Shown piece after piece: positions 45,405-54,411 of a DNA stretch of 64,000 bases. The notes under the pieces were generated by a model. The model saw only the letters and a program-made list of their open reading frames with translations. It made no database searches and was not told the origin of the DNA. The DNA is from Clostridiales bacterium (lineage in GTDB: Bacteria; Bacillota; Clostridia; Lachnospirales; Lachnospiraceae): contig JAJQBI010000030.1 of the NCBI GenBank assembly GCA_021203365.1, forward strand, positions 1 through 64,000, read 5' to 3'. Both the position numbers and the translations under genes were made by a program. How positions within the stretch are numbered: position 1 is the stretch's first letter; every line of letters begins with the position of its first letter.

Positions 45405-48400
45405 CTAACTTGTCAGCTGATTTTCCACCAGGTCTACGGATACCAGAGTGGAAACCCCTTTTTCCTGCATGGTAATGCCATAAAGACGGTCCGCCGCGTT
45501 CATCGTACCGCGTCTGTGTGTTATTATAATAAATTGTGTGTTTTTCGTCAACTTCTGTAAATAAGAGGCAAAACGTCCCACATTGGAGTCGTCCAGCGCC
45601 GCCTCGATCTCATCCAGAAGACAGAAGGGCGACGGCTTCAGATTCTGTATGGCAAAAAGGAGCGCGATGGCGGTAAGCGCCTTTTCCCCTCCGGAGAGCT
45701 GCATCATATTCTGAAGCTTCTTTCCCGGGGGCTGGGAAATGATCCGGATCCCGGCCTCCAGAATGTCCGCGTCCGAATCCAGTTCAAGACTTCCCCTTCC
45801 TCCCCCGAAAAGCTCCCGGAAGGCCCGGTCAAACTCCCGCTGGATCTCCTGAAATTTCTCCGTAAACTGGCGGCGCATCCCTGCGTCCAGCTCCTGAATA
45901 ATTCCCTGCAGTGTCTCCTGTGCTTTTTTCAGATCCTCATACTGGGCGGACAGGAAGGTATGCCGCTCCCGCAGCTCTTTGTAATCCTCAATGGCATTCA
46001 CATTCACAGGCCCCAGATTCCGGATTTCTTCCCTTAGCTTACTGATCTGCTTTTTCATGGCCCCGGGGTCTGTATATTCCTCCCGGAAAAACTGCCTGGC
46101 CTGATTGGGAGTTACCTCGTATTCCTCCCACATATAGGAAATCCGCTTTTCCTTTTCCTCCTCAAGCTTTTCCGTCTGACTGCGCAGACGTTCACATTCC
46201 CGGTCCAGAAGATTCTTTTTCTCGGAGAGCTCGTCCCTCTTCTGAAAAAAGGCCCGATGGCTCCGGCTCTGTTCCTCTTTCTCCCGCTGGATGGCGAGCA
46301 GCTTCTCCCGAACCTGTTCCTCCTGAACGGCGAGGACCTGGATGGACGCGCGCAGCTCCCGGATCTTTTTCTCTTTCTCCCGGGACTCTTCGGCCGAGCC
46401 CTTAAGAGTCCGGCAGATTTCCTCTCTTTCCTGGGCCAGAGCCTCCAGCTCCCGGGTCAGACGGGAGCTGTTCTCCTGGGAAAAGGCGGCCTTCTGTTCC
46501 AGCGCGGCGGTCTCCACATGAATTTCCTCCAGCTCCCGGGAAAGCCTGGACTCTTCTTCCTTCCATTTCTCCAGGTCCCTCTGACGATCTTCAATGTAAG
46601 TCTCAAGCTCAGACTCATCCTTCCGGGAGGCCGCAAGCTCCGTCTGAATCCTCTCATTCTCCCGCCGAAGCTCCCTTACCTGCTTCCCGGTCTCCTCCTG
46701 CTCCCGCAGTACACGTGCCCGGCTTTTCTGGATCTCCCGATCCTTCTCCTCCAGCTGACGCACAAGGATCTGCGCCGTATTTTGCGCCACCGACTGCCGG
46801 CGGAGATTTTCCTGCAGATTCGCCTGGCTTTCCCGCAGTGCGTTCCGCCGGTCCCGGTTCTCCCGGATGGAAACCTGCATCTCCTCCATATCCTTTTTCA
46901 GGGCGCGCACGCTGCTCTCCAGCTCCTGGATCTCCCGGCGCCGGCCAAGAAGATTGCTGTTGTTCTTAAAGGCGCCGCCGGTCATAGAGCCCCCGGGACT
47001 TAAAGACTCCCCTTCCAGTGTGACCATCCTCAGACTGTGCCGGTATTTTCGCCCGATGGCAATGGCGTGGTCTATGTGATCCACCACCAGGACCCGTCCC
47101 AGAAGATACCTGGAAAGCTTCTGGTATTCCTTCTCCACGGCAACCAGATCGCAGGCAAGTCCGATGACACCGGTCTCCTTCAGGGCCGCCGCAGGGCCGA
47201 ATTCTCCCCGGGGAGAAATGCTGTCCAGCGGCAGAAAGGTAGCCCGGCCATAGCGGTTTTTTTTCAGAAAATCGATCATGGCCTTGGCCGTCTCCTGTGT
47301 ATCAGTGACAATGTTCTGGATACTGCCTCCAAGAGCGGTCTCAATGGCGATCTCATACTTTTTTTCCACATGGATCAGATCCGCCGCCACTCCCCGGATT
47401 CCCGGGCGGTTCTTTTTCTGCTCCATCACCCTGCGGATGCTGTTCCCGTAGCCGTCATAGCGCTCCGCCATGTTCCGCATGGATTCCAGGCGGGATTCCT
47501 CCCGGTGGTAGGCCCTCTGCCCGATGTCCATCTGCTCATTCTGTTTTTTCAGCTCCTCCCCCAGAGAGGCGACGGACAGATCCAGGCGTTCTCCTTCTTC
47601 CCGCATGGATTTTATCCGGTCTGTCACTTCCTGAAGGGAGGCACGGGCCTTTTCCATGGAAACACGCTGCTGCTCCTCCTCTGTTTTCAGCTGAAGAAGA
47701 CGGCGGCTGATCTCCGCCCCGCGAATCTCCATCTGCTCCATCAGGGTGTCCGACCGCCGGGCCTCCCCCTTGGTGGTGGAACGGGCGTTGAGAAGCTCTA
47801 TGATCTCATTTTTTCCATCCTCCACAGCCTCCGAGGACTGCTGCACATTCTCCTGGATCCGGGCCAGATTCTTTTGTGCCTGACCTGTTTTTTCCCGGAT
47901 TTTGCGAAGACTTCCCCGGTATTGATTTCTCTCCTCCTCGAATGCAGCCCGGTCTTTTTCCTTTTTCTTCGTATCCTCCTCAATGGCAGTGAGGCGATGA
48001 CTGTAATGCTCCTCACTCTGCCGTACCGAGACGATCTGCTCCTCCAGAACGCCGATCTGCCCTTCCAGCTGCTGCTTTCCCAGGATCTTCTCCTGACTTT
48101 CGGCGCGAAGTGTCTCTGTCTTCTCGTTCAGCTCCTCCAGCGACTTTTCCAGCCGATCGTATTCCTCCTTCGTCTTCTCGTAGGCCCGGGTGGTCTCCAG
48201 AAGCTCCCGGCCCGCTGTCTCGCTTTTGAGCCCCAGCTCCTCAAGAACCTTCTCCCGGCTGTTATTCTCCAGAAGAAAAAGGTTCACATCCAGCTCCTTC
48301 AGGTTTTCCTTTCTGGAAAGGTAAATCTTCGCGGTTTCCGACTGCTTCTCCAGAGGACCCAGCTGCCGGGTCAGCTCGCTCAGAATATCCGTAACCCGCA

Positions 48401-48965
48401 CAAGATTCTGCTGTTCCTCCTCCAGCTTTTTCAGGGTGGTATTTTTCCGCCTTTTAAACTTCACAATCCCGGCCGCCTCGTCAAAAAGCTCCCGGCGCTC
48501 CTCGGGCTTTCCGCTTAAAATCCGGTCGATCTGACCCTGGCCGATGATGGAATAGCCTTCCTTTCCGATCCCGGTGTCGTAAAACATTTCGTTGATGTCT
48601 CTCAGGCGGCAGCTGCTTCCATTGAGAAGGTACTCGCTCTCCCCGGACCGGTACAGGCGCCGGGTAACGGTCACCTCCTGAAAGTCCACCGGCAGCTTGT
48701 GATCGCTGTTGTCCAGGGTAATCGCCACCGAGGCAAAGCTTAAAGGCTTTCGATTTTCCGTTCCGGAAAAAATCACATCCTGCATGCTTCCGCCCCGGAG
48801 CTGCTTCGCACTCTGTTCCCCCAGCACCCAGCGCACCGCGTCGGCCACGTTGCTCTTCCCGCTGCCGTTGGGTCCCACGATTGCCGTGATTCCGTTGTGA
48901 AACTCGAAATTGATTTTCTGCGCAAAGGATTTGAAGCCCTGCACCTCAATATTTTTCAGATACAT
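45405..48965 (-). CDS. smc: Chromosome segregation ATPase SMC
   Basis: 1186 residues, full length. N-terminal Walker A in VGPNGSGKSNVADAVRWVLGE-type block, first coiled coil (about 170-500), hinge (about 515-670, with GLACDLVAVEKEY and GGSMTGGAFKN), second coiled coil (about 675-1020), and the C-terminal signature LSGGEKALTAIALLFAIQ with Walker B FCLLDEIEAALDD. It forms condensin with ScpA/ScpB; part of scpB lies at the right end of this window. It overlaps the rnc stop by 10 bases. Confidence 0.98.
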   Translation of the reverse strand: MYLKNIEVQGFKSFAQKINFEFHNGITAIVGPNGSGKSNVADAVRWVLGEQSAKQLRGGSMQDVIFSGTENRKPLSFASVAITLDNSDHKLPVDFQEVTVTRRLYRSGESEYLLNGSSCRLRDINEMFYDTGIGKEGYSIIGQGQIDRILSGKPEERRELFDEAAGIVKFKRRKNTTLKKLEEEQQNLVRVTDILSELTRQLGPLEKQSETAKIYLSRKENLKELDVNLFLLENNSREKVLEELGLKSETAGRELLETTRAYEKTKEEYDRLEKSLEELNEKTETLRAESQEKILGKQQLEGQIGVLEEQIVSVRQSEEHYSHRLTAIEEDTKKKEKDRAAFEEERNQYRGSLRKIREKTGQAQKNLARIQENVQQSSEAVEDGKNEIIELLNARSTTKGEARRSDTLMEQMEIRGAEISRRLLQLKTEEEQQRVSMEKARASLQEVTDRIKSMREEGERLDLSVASLGEELKKQNEQMDIGQRAYHREESRLESMRNMAERYDGYGNSIRRVMEQKKNRPGIRGVAADLIHVEKKYEIAIETALGGSIQNIVTDTQETAKAMIDFLKKNRYGRATFLPLDSISPRGEFGPAAALKETGVIGLACDLVAVEKEYQKLSRYLLGRVLVVDHIDHAIAIGRKYRHSLRMVTLEGESLSPGGSMTGGAFKNNSNLLGRRREIQELESSVRALKKDMEEMQVSIRENRDRRNALRESQANLQENLRRQSVAQNTAQILVRQLEEKDREIQKSRARVLREQEETGKQVRELRRENERIQTELAASRKDESELETYIEDRQRDLEKWKEEESRLSRELEEIHVETAALEQKAAFSQENSSRLTRELEALAQEREEICRTLKGSAEESREKEKKIRELRASIQVLAVQEEQVREKLLAIQREKEEQSRSHRAFFQKRDELSEKKNLLDRECERLRSQTEKLEEEKEKRISYMWEEYEVTPNQARQFFREEYTDPGAMKKQISKLREEIRNLGPVNVNAIEDYKELRERHTFLSAQYEDLKKAQETLQGIIQELDAGMRRQFTEKFQEIQREFDRAFRELFGGGRGSLELDSDADILEAGIRIISQPPGKKLQNMMQLSGGEKALTAIALLFAIQNLKPSPFCLLDEIEAALDDSNVGRFASYLQKLTKNTQFIIITHRRGTMNAADRLYGITMQEKGVSTLVSVDLVENQLTS

Positions 48966-49687
48966 GATTCACCTGTATGTGTAGGGTGGCTGTTCCCACG
49001 GGTATTTCTCTTTATCTTCCGCAGAGCCTGATAAGCGGCCGCCTGCTCCGCGGCTTTCTTCGTGTGACCGGTTCCTCTTCCCAGCACCTGGTCGTTGAGA
49101 GCCACGTCCACCGTAAAACGCTTGTCGTGATCCGGCCCATCCTCCCGGATCAGATGATATTCCACTCCGTGGCTGTTGTTTTCCTGGATCATTTCCTGCA
49201 AAATGGTCTTGCTGTCATAAAACTGCTGCTTATGCTCTATGTCATTCAGAATGAAGTCCTGCACAAACCTTCGGGCCGGGGCAAATCCCCCGTCCAGATA
49301 AATCGCCCCCAGCAGAGCTTCTGTGGCGTCGGATACGATGGAGTCCCGGTTTCTTCCCCCGGACATATCCTCCCCCTTCCCAAGGAGAAGAAATCCCTGC
49401 AGTCCGAATTCCCGGGCGCAAAAGGCAAGACTGGGCTCACACACAAGGGCCGCCCGCTTTTTGGTCAGTTCTCCCTCCGGGAGATCCGGATATTTTCCGT
49501 ACAGGATATCACTGCTGATCAGTTCCAGAACCGCATCCCCCAGAAATTCCAGTCTCTCATTGCTGCCGGATTTTCCCAGTTTTTTTTCATTGGCGTAGGA
49601 GCTGTGCGTCATCGCCTGGGTGAGGAGCTTCCTGTCATGAAACTGATATCCGATCATCTGTTCCAGTTTTTCCAATTTTCTGTCCAT
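48956..49687 (-). CDS. rnc: Ribonuclease III
   Basis: A 243-residue dsRNA endonuclease. The RNase III domain holds ERLEFLGDAVLELI and the second acidic site DATEALLGAIYLDGG; a dsRNA-binding domain (about 165-235) ends with GTGHTKKAAEQAAAYQAL. I start at 49687 (MDRKLEK) after GGAGAGAGGA; the 17-codon upstream extension lacks conservation. It lies between acpP and smc, a typical Firmicute order. Confidence 0.97.
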   Translation of the reverse strand: MDRKLEKLEQMIGYQFHDRKLLTQAMTHSSYANEKKLGKSGSNERLEFLGDAVLELISSDILYGKYPDLPEGELTKKRAALVCEPSLAFCAREFGLQGFLLLGKGEDMSGGRNRDSIVSDATEALLGAIYLDGGFAPARRFVQDFILNDIEHKQQFYDSKTILQEMIQENNSHGVEYHLIREDGPDHDKRFTVDVALNDQVLGRGTGHTKKAAEQAAAYQALRKIKRNTRGNSHPTHTGESCI

Positions 49688-49820
49688 ATTCCTCTCTCCA
49701 TATCCACCTTCTGCAGTTTTCCCGGCGCGGTAAGGCATACAAACAGGGTGCCGCCGTCAAACAACACCCTGTATCTCTGTCACAGTTCAAAGGCTGCCTT
49801 CGAACCATGACGTATCCCTT

Positions 49821-50054
49821 TCATCCCTTTATCGCTTCGCGGACTGCCTCCGCGGCGTCTCCCACCGTCCGGATCCGCTCCAGAGCTGCCGCGTCCATCA
49901 CGATGTCATATTTTTCCTCCATCTTCATGAGGATTTCAAACATATCCAGGGAATCCGCGCCCAGGTCATCTACAAAGTCTGTCTTTTCCGTCACAGAATC
50001 CATGCCTCTTCCCAGGACATCTTCCATGATTTCCTTCAGTTTTTCCATTTCCAT
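49821..50054 (-). CDS. acpP: Acyl carrier protein
   Basis: A 77-residue four-helix acidic protein. Phosphopantetheine would attach to Ser35 in DDLGADSLDMFEI. The start at 50054 follows AGGAGGCAG; a 42-codon longer frame is an artefact overlapping plsX. It lies downstream of plsX and ahead of rnc, the classic fatty acid/phospholipid block without fabD/G. Confidence 0.95.
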   Translation of the reverse strand: MEMEKLKEIMEDVLGRGMDSVTEKTDFVDDLGADSLDMFEILMKMEEKYDIVMDAAALERIRTVGDAAEAVREAIKG

Positions 50055-50092
50055 ATTGAACTGCCTCCTGTCAGGACCTGGCTTCCGGTGCC

Positions 50093-51127
50093 TCAGAGGC
50101 TTTTTTCTTCGGGGCTGACTGCTTTTACGAGAAAATCCCCGATCTTTTCGTTTATTCTCTGCTCCCGGAACTGTCCGCACTGGAAAATCGCGTTTCGTAT
50201 CTCCGTGCTCTTCGCGCTTCCATGAGTCTTCACCACCAGACCCCGAAGTCCCAGAAGAGGGGCTCCCCCGTACCTGGTGGCGTCAAAGCTTTTCAGAGTT
50301 TCCTTAAGAGCCGGCTTTACAAGCAGGGCGCCTACCTTGCTGCGGGCGCTGCCCATCATGCCCTCCTTTATCATGGAGATCATCGTGCCTCCAAGCCCCT
50401 CATAGAGCTTCAGGATCACATTTCCCACAAAGGCTTCGCAGACGATCACATCCGCGCCGCCGGCCGGAATATCCCTGGCCTCTATGCTTCCGATAAAATG
50501 AATGTCTTCACAGGCCTTCAGCAGAGGAAAGGTTTCCTTTACCAGAGCATTTCCCTTTTCCTCCTCTGCGCCGATATTCACAATGGCTACCCTGGGCTTC
50601 TGTATTCCCATCACATGCTCCATGTAAATGGAACCCATCTGGGCGAACTGCACCAGATGGGAGGGTCTGGCATCCACATTGGCACCGCAGTCAATGAGGA
50701 GAGACACGCCTTTCTGTGTGGGGATCAGCGGCGCAAGAGGCGGGCGCTGCACTCCCTTAAGACGGCCCACAAGGACCTGTCCGCCCACAAGAACCGCACC
50801 GGTACTCCCGGAGGATACAAAGGCATCCGCCTCCTGCCTGCGCACAAGATTCATGCCCGCCACAATGGAGGAATCCTTCTTCTTCCGGATGGCCGCAACC
50901 GGAGGCTCCGCGGTCTCAATCACTTCACTGGCGTGATATACAGAAATCCGCTCTCTTGGATAATCCGGGTATTTCGCCAGCTCCTGTTCTATGACATCCT
51001 TCCTGCCGGCAAGGATCACCTGTATGTTCTGTCTCTGCGTGGCTGCCTCTACGGCTGCCTTCACAGGCTCTGCCGGGGCGTTGTCCCCGCCCATGGCATC
51101 CACAACAACCTTCACTGTTTCTGACAT
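50093..51127 (-). CDS. plsX: Phosphate acyltransferase PlsX
   Basis: A 344-residue enzyme that moves acyl groups from acyl-ACP to phosphate, starting phospholipid synthesis with PlsY. Visible are VVVDAMGGDNAPAEPVKAAVEA, SSGSTGAVLVGG, GANVDARPSHLVQFAQMGS and VCEAFVGNVILKLYEG. It has its own promoter, which overlaps the end of the NUDIX gene. Confidence 0.97.
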   Translation of the reverse strand: MSETVKVVVDAMGGDNAPAEPVKAAVEAATQRQNIQVILAGRKDVIEQELAKYPDYPRERISVYHASEVIETAEPPVAAIRKKKDSSIVAGMNLVRRQEADAFVSSGSTGAVLVGGQVLVGRLKGVQRPPLAPLIPTQKGVSLLIDCGANVDARPSHLVQFAQMGSIYMEHVMGIQKPRVAIVNIGAEEEKGNALVKETFPLLKACEDIHFIGSIEARDIPAGGADVIVCEAFVGNVILKLYEGLGGTMISMIKEGMMGSARSKVGALLVKPALKETLKSFDATRYGGAPLLGLRGLVVKTHGSAKSTEIRNAIFQCGQFREQRINEKIGDFLVKAVSPEEKSL

Positions 51128-51171
51128 ACGCTCCGCTTCCTCTCTGTAAACGAATAACCTGCTATTGTAAT

Positions 51172-51201
51172 ATGATACTAAAGAATCACCTGAAAAGTCA
51201 A
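51172..51201 (-). promoter_or_regulatory. plsX-operon promoter
   Basis: Minus-strand TTGACT, 18 bases, TATCAT. Confidence 0.55.
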
Positions 51202-51206
51202 TAGAT

Positions 51207-51692
51207 TTATGGAAGGGGCAGCGGGATGGGATGTCCGTCCAGTACAGCTTCCACCAGAGTTTCTTCCCGGTAGGACAGCTTCAGGGAAAAAAACGGCGCA
51301 TCTCTCACAAGCAGGTCCAGAAACAACCGGTCCCCGCTCCAGAGCGAGAGTCCCTGGATCTCCTTTTTTGGAATCCATTCCAGGATACCCTCCTCACAGT
51401 CTGTCTCCTGTCCCTCAAACTCATCCGCCGTGTACAGACACATATATTCTGTCCCGTAGCCTTCCTGGGAAAAGGTGACAATTCCCCGAAAGCGCCAGGA
51501 AAGAAGGGTCAGTCCGGTCTCCTCCCGTACCTCCCGGAGCAGACATTCCTCCGGGCTTTCCCCGGGTTCAAAATGTCCGCCCACACCGATCCATTTTCCC
51601 TGATTCACGTCCTTCTTTTTCTTCACCCGGTGCATCATCAGATAGGCGCCGCCCTTCTCAATATAGCACAGAGTTGTCATTGGGCTTTTCAT
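51207..51692 (-). CDS. NUDIX hydrolase, MutT/8-oxo-dGTPase-like
   Basis: A 161-residue single-domain protein with a complete Nudix box, GHFEPGESPEECLLREVREE and TGL following. GKWIGVGGHFEPGES and the length resemble the 8-oxo-dGTP diphosphatase group, but substrate assignment within this superfamily is unreliable. GAGGGAGA precedes the ATG. It lies between rpsA and plsX. Confidence 0.9.
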   Translation of the reverse strand: MKSPMTTLCYIEKGGAYLMMHRVKKKKDVNQGKWIGVGGHFEPGESPEECLLREVREETGLTLLSWRFRGIVTFSQEGYGTEYMCLYTADEFEGQETDCEEGILEWIPKKEIQGLSLWSGDRLFLDLLVRDAPFFSLKLSYREETLVEAVLDGHPIPLPLP

Positions 51693-51715
51693 TTCGGTTC
51701 TCCCTCAGGTAAAAA

Positions 51716-51754
51716 ACGCAGAAAAGGGAGCATCGCAAAAGGCGCAATACTCCC
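51716..51754 (-). terminator. Terminator-like hairpin after rpsA
   Basis: GGGAGTATTGCG/CGATGCTCCC stem. A T run follows after about ten bases, so termination may be partial. Confidence 0.5.
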
Positions 51755-51784
51755 TGCTCTTTCCGCTGTGAACAGCTGTTCAGA

Positions 51785-52858
51785 TTATGCATCCTGGGAG
51801 GGCATAGAATTCTCAAGAGCCTTCATGCTCAGGCTGATCTTTCTGTCCTCGCCGTTAAAATCTACCACCTTCGCCTCGATGATCTGTCCGATGGAGAGAA
51901 CATCAGAGGGCTTCGCCACATGCTCTCTGGAAATCTGAGACACATGAAGAAGGGCGTCTACGCCCGGTGCAAGCTCTACAAAGGCACCGAAATCGGTCAT
52001 ACGGGCCACACGTCCGGTTACGATATTGCCGGCCGCAAATTTCTCAGAGGCGGTCAGCCACGGATTCTCCTCCGGGAACTTCAGAGAAAGGGCAATCTTC
52101 TCCCCGTTGATATCCTTGATCAGGACACGAAGGGTCTCGCCAACTGTGAAGACCTTCTTCGGATTCTCCACACGGCCCCAGGACATCTCGGAGATGTGAA
52201 GCAGGCCGTCCGCTCCGCCCAGGTCGATGAATGCGCCGAAGTCGGTTACATTCTTCACAACACCCTCCACGGTATCTCCGGGATGGATTCTCTCCATAAG
52301 CTCTTTCTGTTTCTGGGCCTTCTCGGCAAGGAGAAGCTTCTTGCGGTTGCCGATGATACGGCGTCTTCTGGGATTGAACTCCGTGATAATAAAGGAGATC
52401 TCCTTGTCCGCGTATTTGGAAAGATCCTTCTCATAGGTATCCGATACAAGGCTTGCAGGGATAAACACCCGGGTCTCCTCCACGTTCACGCAGATTCCAC
52501 CGTCCAGTACCTGCGTCACCGGTGCGGTGAGAACCTCCTCGTTCTCGAATGCCTCCTCCAGTCTCTTGTTGCCCTTCTCCGCCGCAAGGCGTTTGTAGGT
52601 CAGGATCACCTGTCCCTCCCCGTCGTTCACCTTCAGGACCTTCGCTTCCATGGTATCGCCGGGATGCACCGCGTCTGCAAGTACAACACTGGAGTCGTTT
52701 GTATATTCGCTCTTTGTGATAATACCGTCTGCCTTATAGCCGATGTTGAGGATGATCTCGTCGTCCTTCACATCGATGACAGTTCCCTGCACGATCTCTC
52801 CATTTCTGATAGTTTTTACGGAACCTTCCAGCATTTGTTCAAAACTTAATTCTGACAT
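51785..52858 (-). CDS. rpsA: Ribosomal protein S1-like, four S1 domains
   Basis: A 357-residue RNA-binding protein with four S1 OB-folds (about 25-90, 105-170, 190-260, 275-350); the third and fourth carry clear VTDFGAFIDLGGADGLLHIS and MTDFGAFVELAPGVDALLHVS-type cores. Shorter than the six-domain Proteobacterial S1, typical of Clostridia. I start at 52858 after GAGGAGGTTC; the first 20 bases overlap ispH in another frame. Confidence 0.93.
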   Translation of the reverse strand: MSELSFEQMLEGSVKTIRNGEIVQGTVIDVKDDEIILNIGYKADGIITKSEYTNDSSVVLADAVHPGDTMEAKVLKVNDGEGQVILTYKRLAAEKGNKRLEEAFENEEVLTAPVTQVLDGGICVNVEETRVFIPASLVSDTYEKDLSKYADKEISFIITEFNPRRRRIIGNRKKLLLAEKAQKQKELMERIHPGDTVEGVVKNVTDFGAFIDLGGADGLLHISEMSWGRVENPKKVFTVGETLRVLIKDINGEKIALSLKFPEENPWLTASEKFAAGNIVTGRVARMTDFGAFVELAPGVDALLHVSQISREHVAKPSDVLSIGQIIEAKVVDFNGEDRKISLSMKALENSMPSQDA

Positions 52859-53705
52859 GTTCTTGAACCTCCTCAATAATTTTCTTTGGGGTGGAAGCCC
52901 CTGCTGTAATACCTACATAACTACTGCATTGGAACATTTCAGAATCCAAGTCTACAGGTGTTTGTATATAGTAAGTATTTCCACATTCTTTTTTACATAT
53001 TTCAAACAGCTTCTGAGTGTTTGAACTGTGCCGGCCGCCAACGACCAGCATAGTATCCACCTCTTTGGCTATTGCTTTCGCTTCCCTCTGTCGCTCTTCG
53101 GTAGCATTGCAAATCGTGTTTAAAATACTGAAAATATTTAAAACATTATTATCATACCTCTTTTTCTCAAGAATTTCAACTAGTTCTTTAAATTTGTTAT
53201 AATTAAATGTGGTCTGAGACACGACACATGTGGGAATCCCGGGGGCAGGAGAATACTTCCGGGCTTCCTCGGGCTCATGAATTACGGTATACGGTCCCTG
53301 GCACCACCCGCAGATCCCCTGCACCTCCGGATGATTCCGGTCTCCGATGATCACAATATGAGATCCGGCCGCGCTTTCTCTTTCCACAATTCTGTGAATC
53401 TTGAGAACAAAGGGGCAGGTCACATCCTCGCAGACAAGTCCTCTCTGACGGATCTGGCTGTACACTTCCTTTCCCACTCCATGAGAACGGATGACGATCA
53501 CGCCCCGGCGGATTCCGGGCAGATCTTCCTCCGAGATCACCTGGACCCCCCGTTTTTCCAGATCCGACACCACCTGTTCATTGTGAATAATGGGCCCCAG
53601 CGTGTAAATCGGCTGCTCCTGACTTTCCAGCAGCTTATAAACTCTCTCCACCGCCCGCTGCACGCCAAAACAGAATCCGGCGGTCTTTGCTGTTTTTACC
53701 CTCAT
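52839..53705 (-). CDS. ispH: 4-hydroxy-3-methylbut-2-enyl diphosphate reductase
   Basis: A 288-residue [4Fe-4S] enzyme, last step of the MEP isoprenoid pathway (HMBPP to IPP/DMAPP). Cluster ligands are Cys12 (GFCFGVQRA), Cys97 (VTCPFV) and Cys199 (TICNATEERQ); IRSHGVG and VGGRHSSNTQKL are present. The start at 53705 sits one base after the cmk stop region. From about residue 164 to the end (53216-52839) the gene is strikingly AT-rich: two 60-base lines (53101-53220) hold about 25% GC by hand count, unlike the first half and all neighbours. In many Clostridia ispH and rpsA are fused; here they overlap out of frame. Confidence 0.96.
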   Translation of the reverse strand: MRVKTAKTAGFCFGVQRAVERVYKLLESQEQPIYTLGPIIHNEQVVSDLEKRGVQVISEEDLPGIRRGVIVIRSHGVGKEVYSQIRQRGLVCEDVTCPFVLKIHRIVERESAAGSHIVIIGDRNHPEVQGICGWCQGPYTVIHEPEEARKYSPAPGIPTCVVSQTTFNYNKFKELVEILEKKRYDNNVLNIFSILNTICNATEERQREAKAIAKEVDTMLVVGGRHSSNTQKLFEICKKECGNTYYIQTPVDLDSEMFQCSSYVGITAGASTPKKIIEEVQEHVRIKF

Positions 53706-53706
53706 C

Positions 53707-54381
53707 CTATGGCCGCTCCGTCTTCTCCCTGTATATCTGCAGGATTTTTTCCACAACCTGATCCACGGTCTGTTCTGAGGAATCCACCAGCACGGCGTCC
53801 GGCGCCTGCTTCAGAGGGGAGACGGCCCGGCCGATGTCCCGCACGTCCCGCAGAATGATGCTCTGGCGGATTTCTTCCTCATCGCAGTCTTCTCCTCTTT
53901 CCTTCAGCTCCAGATACCGTCTTCTGGCCCGCACCTCCGGGCTGGCCGTAAGAAAGATCTTCACTTCTGCCTCCGGAAGGATCACAGTGCCAATATCACG
54001 GCCGTCCATCACCACATTATTCTCTCTCGCCAGAGTTCGCTGAAGCTGCAGAAGGTGCGCCCGCACCTCCGGAACCGGAGAGCTCTTCGAGGCCATCTGG
54101 CTCACCTCTTCCGTGCGCAGAAGGGCGTTCACATTCTTCCCGTTGAGAAGAACCTGCTGCTCTCCATCCTGATACTGGATGGAAACCGCGGCATTCTTAC
54201 AGTCCCGGGCAATTTCCCCCTCCTTTTCCGTATCGGTTCCGTTTTCCAGCAGATAAAGGGCCACCGCCCGATACATGGCTCCGGTGTCCACGTAGATAAA
54301 CGAAAGCTCCTCCGCCACCCTTCTGGCGATGGTGCTTTTTCCGGCTCCCGCCGGTCCGTCAATTGCTATGCTGCATCCCAT
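53707..54381 (-). CDS. cmk: Cytidylate kinase
   Basis: A 224-residue enzyme phosphorylating CMP/dCMP. P-loop IDGPAGAGKSTIARRVAEEL at the N-terminus, VDTGAMYRAVAL, GRDIGTVILPEAEVKIFLTAS and the LID-type region RRYLELKERGE. AGGAGGACAT lies before the ATG. It is upstream of ispH-rpsA, a conserved Clostridial order. Confidence 0.97.
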   Translation of the reverse strand: MGCSIAIDGPAGAGKSTIARRVAEELSFIYVDTGAMYRAVALYLLENGTDTEKEGEIARDCKNAAVSIQYQDGEQQVLLNGKNVNALLRTEEVSQMASKSSPVPEVRAHLLQLQRTLARENNVVMDGRDIGTVILPEAEVKIFLTASPEVRARRRYLELKERGEDCDEEEIRQSIILRDVRDIGRAVSPLKQAPDAVLVDSSEQTVDQVVEKILQIYREKTERP

Positions 54382-54411
54382 TGCAGTATGTCCTCCTTAC
54401 TGTTCCGATTC

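Noticed and set aside
43267-45408. 713-codon plus-strand frame
   Set aside because: It spans ilvA and ftsY on the other strand and has no domain; shadow.
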